Assembly: GCA_030049955.1 (NCBI GenBank)
Contig: JASIJX010000285.1
Span: 1-8,983 of the forward strand
Direction of reading: 5' to 3'
Length of the DNA stretch: 8,983 bases
Source: Acidobacteriaceae bacterium
GTDB lineage: Bacteria > Acidobacteriota > Terriglobia > Terriglobales > Acidobacteriaceae
Shown: piece by piece, positions 6,420 to 8,983 of the stretch
How the letters are laid out: each line of letters starts with the position of its first letter
How positions within the stretch are numbered: the stretch's first letter is position 1
Notes under the pieces: model-generated
What the model was told of the DNA's origin: nothing
Database searches by the model: none
What the model saw: the letters and a program-made list of their open reading frames with translations, nothing else
Made by a program: the position numbers and the translations under genes

Positions 6420-6435
6420 AACTAAAGGATTAGTT
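6420..6435. promoter_or_regulatory. Candidate BlaI-type operator (perfect dyad) upstream of blaI
   Basis: AACTAA-AGGA-TTAGTT is a perfect 6-4-6 inverted repeat, 22 bases upstream of the chosen blaI ATG. BlaI/MecI repressors generally autoregulate through dyads at this position. The well-known sites carry a TACA/TGTA core; this one has CTAA/TTAG instead, so the assignment rests on position, symmetry and the related copy at 4265-4280. A weak promoter may overlap it on the minus strand, with TTCACG (about 6454-6459) as a poor -35 and the -10 falling within the dyad. Confidence 0.6.
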
Positions 6436-6551
6436 AGCAGAAAAATTTCGTGAACGTCCCGCCGCCCTTTGCACCTTCAGATTCAGATCATCAATTCCGC
6501 CCGGAACCTCCTGAGGCCGCGCCGGATAGCGCAGCCCCAGGGCTAGTCATG

Positions 6552-8983
6552 CTACGGCTCCGTAAAGGTGGCGTAAACCGAGTACCAGCGGCCGCTCAAC
6601 TGGTAATCGAGCCTGCCATAGAGCGTGCCGCCGGTAGGCACCGTAATGCCGGTCGCACAGGTCGCGGCCGTCGCCGACGGGCTTTTGTAGACGTCCGATG
6701 CTCCCGTGGTTGTTCCCAGATTCAGCACAAACATTGACGGCCCGTCGCCCGGGTTCCAGCAGAAGCTGTTGCCCGTCGAACTGGTCAGCGTCGCGCCCGG
6801 CGCGGGCGTGGTGAACGCCGGGGGCGTCGGCGAGCCGGACTCGGTGAACGTGTAGTCAATTGAATTCCAGGTGCCCAGATGCCTGTAATAAAGGCTCACA
6901 TAAACAGTGACGCCGTAAGCCGGGATGCTCGGCACCGTCGCCTGATCGGCCGTGATCACTCCACTCGCGAAGAGGTTCGTCGCGCCCACGCCCTCCGTGC
7001 CCACGAACAACGGATAGGCGTCGTTGCCAACGCCCGGGCTCCCGCTGAAGTTCACGTTCGTGCCGCTCGGGCTCGAGCCGGACGCGGGTGAGGTCAGCGA
7101 CGGCGGCTGTGCCGTGCCCGGCTCCACGTAGGTGGCGTAAACCGAGTACCAGCGGCCGCTCAACTGGTAATTGAGCGATGCGTAGAGCGTCTCCGCATTG
7201 GCCGGTACGGTGATGCCGCTGGCGCAGGTCGCCGCCGTTGCCGACGGGCTCGAGTAGACGTCCGAAGCGCCCTTCGTCGTGCCCAGTTCCAGCACAAACA
7301 TCGACGGCCCGGCGCCCGGATTCCAGCAGAAGCTGTTGCCCGTCGCGCTGGTCAAGGTCGCGCCCGGCGCGGGCATGGTAAATGCCGGCGGCGTCGGCGA
7401 GCCCGATTCCGTGTACGTGTAGTCAATTGAATTCCACGTCCCCAGATGCCGGTAGTAGAGGCTCACATAAACAGTGACGCCGTAAGCCGGGATGCTCGGC
7501 ACCGTCGCCTGATCGGCCGTAATTACTCCACTCGCGAAGAGATCCGTCGAGCCCACACCCTCCGTGCCCACGAACAACTGATAGGCGTCGTTGCCAACGC
7601 CCGGGCTCCAGCTGAAGTTCACGTTCGTGCCGCTCGGGCTCGAGCTGGCCGCGGGCGAGGTCAGCGCAGGCGGCTGCGCGCCCGGCTCAACATAGGTGGC
7701 GTAAACCGAGTACCAGCGGCCGCTCAACTGGTAATTGAGCGATGCGTAGAGCGTCTCCCCATTGGCTGGCACGGTGATGCCGCTGGCGCAGGTCGCGGCC
7801 GTCGCCGACGGGCTCGAGTAGATGTCCGATGCACCCTTGGTCGTTCCCAGTTCCAGCACGAACATCGACGGCCCGTCGCCTGGGTTCCAGCAGAAGCTGT
7901 TGCCTGTGGCGCTGGTCAGCGTCGCGCCCGGCGCAGGCGAGGTGAGGGCCGGCGGCGTCGATGTGCCGGACTCGGTGTACGTGTAATTGACCGAGCTCCA
8001 TGTCCCACCCACGTAGTAGGAAAGTCGCGCATACACGGTCACGCCGTAGGCCGGAATATTGGGAACCGTTGCCTGCGTAGCCGTCGACGCAATCGCGCCG
8101 CTCGAGTAAAGATTCGATGATCCTATGCCCTCGGTGCCCACAGCCAGTTCATACTCGGTCACGCCGGTCCCGGCCAACCACTGGAACGTCACGCTCCCGC
8201 TTGCGAGCGTGCTGCCCGGCGCCGGAGAAGTGAGCGCCGGTATTTGAACCACCGTAAGAGTGAAGTTCTGTGTGGCGGCGGGAGATATGCCGTTCGAAGC
8301 GCTGAGAACGATCGGATACGTCCCGCCCGTGCCGCCAGCCGCCGTGCCGCTGATGGTCGCAGTGCCATTGCCGTTGTTGGCAAAGGTCACCCCCGTTGGC
8401 AAGGTGCCCGATTCCGTGATGGAAGCAAGCGGATATCCCGTAGTAGTGATGCCGAACGTGCCCAGAGTGCCGGCAGTAAACGTCGCACCGCTGGCGCTCG
8501 TGATCGACGGGCTTCCATCCACGCTCAGCGTGAAGGAATCCGTCACGCTGCTTTGCGTATTCGTAGCGGTGATCGAGAACGTATACGCTCCCGCCGTGCC
8601 CGCGGCCGGCGTGCCGGCAAGCGTGGCCGTGCCGTTGCCATTATTGGTAAACGTAACGCCGCTCGGCAGCGCGCCGCTCTCTGTGATCGACGGCGTAGGA
8701 TTTCCGGCCGTAGTAATCGTGAACGATCCCGCCGTGCCAACCGAAAACGTGGTGCTGAGGCCACTGGTAATGCTCGGCGCCCCGCTCACGTTGATCGTAT
8801 CGGTGTTCGAGCTGGCCGGCTGCGCTCCGCCGCCCGTCACCGAGACCGAGTTCTGAATGCTCGCCGGCGCGCTCGAAGACACGTTGACATTGAGCGTCAG
8901 CTCCGGATACGAGCTGTCCTGCGCAACCGCCGAATCGTTGGTGCAGGTGATGGTCGAAGTTCCCGAGCACTGCCAGTCGGTGC
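6552..8983 (-). CDS. Large repetitive Ig-like/fibronectin-like surface or secreted protein (N-terminal part outside window)
   Basis: The frame is open from the right window edge to a TAG at 6552-6554, giving 809 visible residues; the GTG at 8882 is internal and not the start. In order: residues 1-60 resemble a DUF11-type repeat (WQCSGTSTITCT, then ELTLNVNV and NSVSVTGGG). Two putative-Ig (He_PIG-like) domains follow at about 68-155 and 157-245, each with an SITESGxLPxGVTF core and an NGNGTATxxGT turn. From about 247 to the end are six modules of about 94 residues alternating A-B-A-B-A-B. A has an ELAVGTEG-like core and ends in TWxSxxYTYTES; B has NSFCWNPGDGPSMFVLELGTT and ends in GRWYSVYATYVEP. 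Each module starts with (A/S)LTSPAPG or AFTxPAPG. Such stacks form rod-like adhesive or scaffold regions. The protein stops right after the last B module with no sorting or anchor sequence. No enzyme domain is visible, and the ligand and biological role are unknown. Confidence 0.85.
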   Translation of the reverse strand, partial: TDWQCSGTSTITCTNDSAVAQDSSYPELTLNVNVSSSAPASIQNSVSVTGGGAQPASSNTDTINVSGAPSITSGLSTTFSVGTAGSFTITTAGNPTPSITESGALPSGVTFTNNGNGTATLAGTPAAGTAGAYTFSITATNTQSSVTDSFTLSVDGSPSITSASGATFTAGTLGTFGITTTGYPLASITESGTLPTGVTFANNGNGTATISGTAAGGTGGTYPIVLSASNGISPAATQNFTLTVVQIPALTSPAPGSTLASGSVTFQWLAGTGVTEYELAVGTEGIGSSNLYSSGAIASTATQATVPNIPAYGVTVYARLSYYVGGTWSSVNYTYTESGTSTPPALTSPAPGATLTSATGNSFCWNPGDGPSMFVLELGTTKGASDIYSSPSATAATCASGITVPANGETLYASLNYQLSGRWYSVYATYVEPGAQPPALTSPAASSSPSGTNVNFSWSPGVGNDAYQLFVGTEGVGSTDLFASGVITADQATVPSIPAYGVTVYVSLYYRHLGTWNSIDYTYTESGSPTPPAFTMPAPGATLTSATGNSFCWNPGAGPSMFVLELGTTKGASDVYSSPSATAATCASGITVPANAETLYASLNYQLSGRWYSVYATYVEPGTAQPPSLTSPASGSSPSGTNVNFSGSPGVGNDAYPLFVGTEGVGATNLFASGVITADQATVPSIPAYGVTVYVSLYYRHLGTWNSIDYTFTESGSPTPPAFTTPAPGATLTSSTGNSFCWNPGDGPSMFVLNLGTTTGASDVYKSPSATAATCATGITVPTGGTLYGRLDYQLSGRWYSVYATFTEP
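6567..7130 (-). repeat. 564-bp tandem repeat, copy 3 (C-terminal A-B pair)
   Basis: This is the last of three tandem units in the Ig-like gene, anchored on the repeated GGTGGCGTAAACCGAGTACC sequence found at 6567, 7131 and 7695. It encodes modules A3 and B3. It is very similar to the middle copy: 6892-6953 is identical over 62 bases to 7459-7520. Compared with the middle copy, A3 has Trp to Gly in its FSWSPG motif and Gln to Pro in its YQLFVG motif, and B3 is one residue shorter near GGTLYGR. Confidence 0.9.
7131..7694 (-). repeat. 564-bp tandem repeat, copy 2 (middle A-B pair)
   Basis: The middle unit is the same length as copy 3 and encodes modules A2 and B2. The A part shares long identical runs with copy 3 (by eye about 90% identity), while the B part closely resembles both other copies. 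The unit length is a multiple of three (188 codons), so gain or loss of a unit keeps the frame. Confidence 0.9.
7695..8243 (-). repeat. Tandem repeat, copy 1 (first A-B pair, diverged A module)
   Basis: This unit encodes modules A1 and B1 and is slightly shorter (about 549 bp). B1 is nearly identical to B2 at protein level, but A1 (FQWLAGTGVTEYELAVGTEG) is clearly diverged from A2 and A3. This suggests that copies 2 and 3 arose by a later duplication, or that they exchange sequence by gene conversion. Confidence 0.8.

Noticed and set aside
6533..6544. AGCCCCAGGGCT as terminator of the Ig-like gene
   Set aside because: The possible stem is 4-5 bp with almost no loop and no T run on the minus strand. 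No convincing terminator is seen between this gene and blaI.
8260..8856. Valine/proline-rich + strand open frame opposite the putative-Ig domains
   Set aside because: The minus frame has well-formed Ig-like repeats; the + frame shows only the mirror periodicity of the same repeats.
6552..8882. GTG 8882 as the true start of the Ig-like protein
   Set aside because: The same frame stays open to the window edge and encodes DUF11-like sequence (WQCSGTSTITCT) upstream of this codon, so the gene begins outside the window.

Overview
The window is GC-rich, densely coding bacterial DNA with six protein genes, two of them cut by the window edges. No RNA gene, insertion sequence or CRISPR array is visible, and no gene-free stretch exceeds 300 bases. 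The gene mix (lipase-maturation-factor-like protein, solitary MEDS-domain protein, BlaI/M56 pair, very repetitive Ig-like surface protein with DUF11-type and putative-Ig modules) fits Acidobacteriota (Terriglobia-like). That placement is an inference from protein style; no rRNA or marker gene is present.

Left part, + strand: the last 71 codons of a lipase-maturation-factor family gene (1-216); a 195-base intergenic stretch holding two clusters of degenerate 9-bp repeats in opposite orientation; a CrtI/COG1233-type FAD-dependent oxidoreductase (412-1863) whose only plausible start is a TTG inside the second cluster; and a small MEDS-domain sensory protein (1928-2563) with a good -10 box so close to its ATG that the transcript may be nearly leaderless. 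A strong hairpin terminator at about 2650-2699 separates these genes from the convergent minus-strand genes.

Middle part, minus strand, read right to left: a BlaI/MecI-type winged-helix repressor (5990-6397), a BlaR1-like M56 membrane metallopeptidase (4336-5985) and a DegP/HtrA (Do-type) periplasmic serine protease with two PDZ domains (2717-4291). They are spaced by 4 and 44 bases and look like one operon. The repressor gene is preceded by a perfect dyad, AACTAA-N4-TTAGTT (6420-6435). A 13/16 match to it lies inside the first codons of the protease gene (4265-4280), in AT-rich codons unlike the rest of the gene. The M56 protein lacks the penicillin-binding sensor domain of classical BlaR1 and carries instead a low-complexity tail of about 230 residues. 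My reading is a proteolytic envelope-stress circuit: an unknown signal activates the M56 protease, BlaI is inactivated, and the operon including HtrA is derepressed. The parts are clear; the circuit is inference.

Right part, minus strand: the C-terminal 809 residues of a large extracellular or surface protein (6552 to beyond 8983). It has a DUF11-like segment, two putative-Ig (He_PIG-like) domains, and three tandem copies of a unit of about 564 bp, each encoding an alternating A-B pair of modules of about 94 residues. The gene's start lies outside the window.
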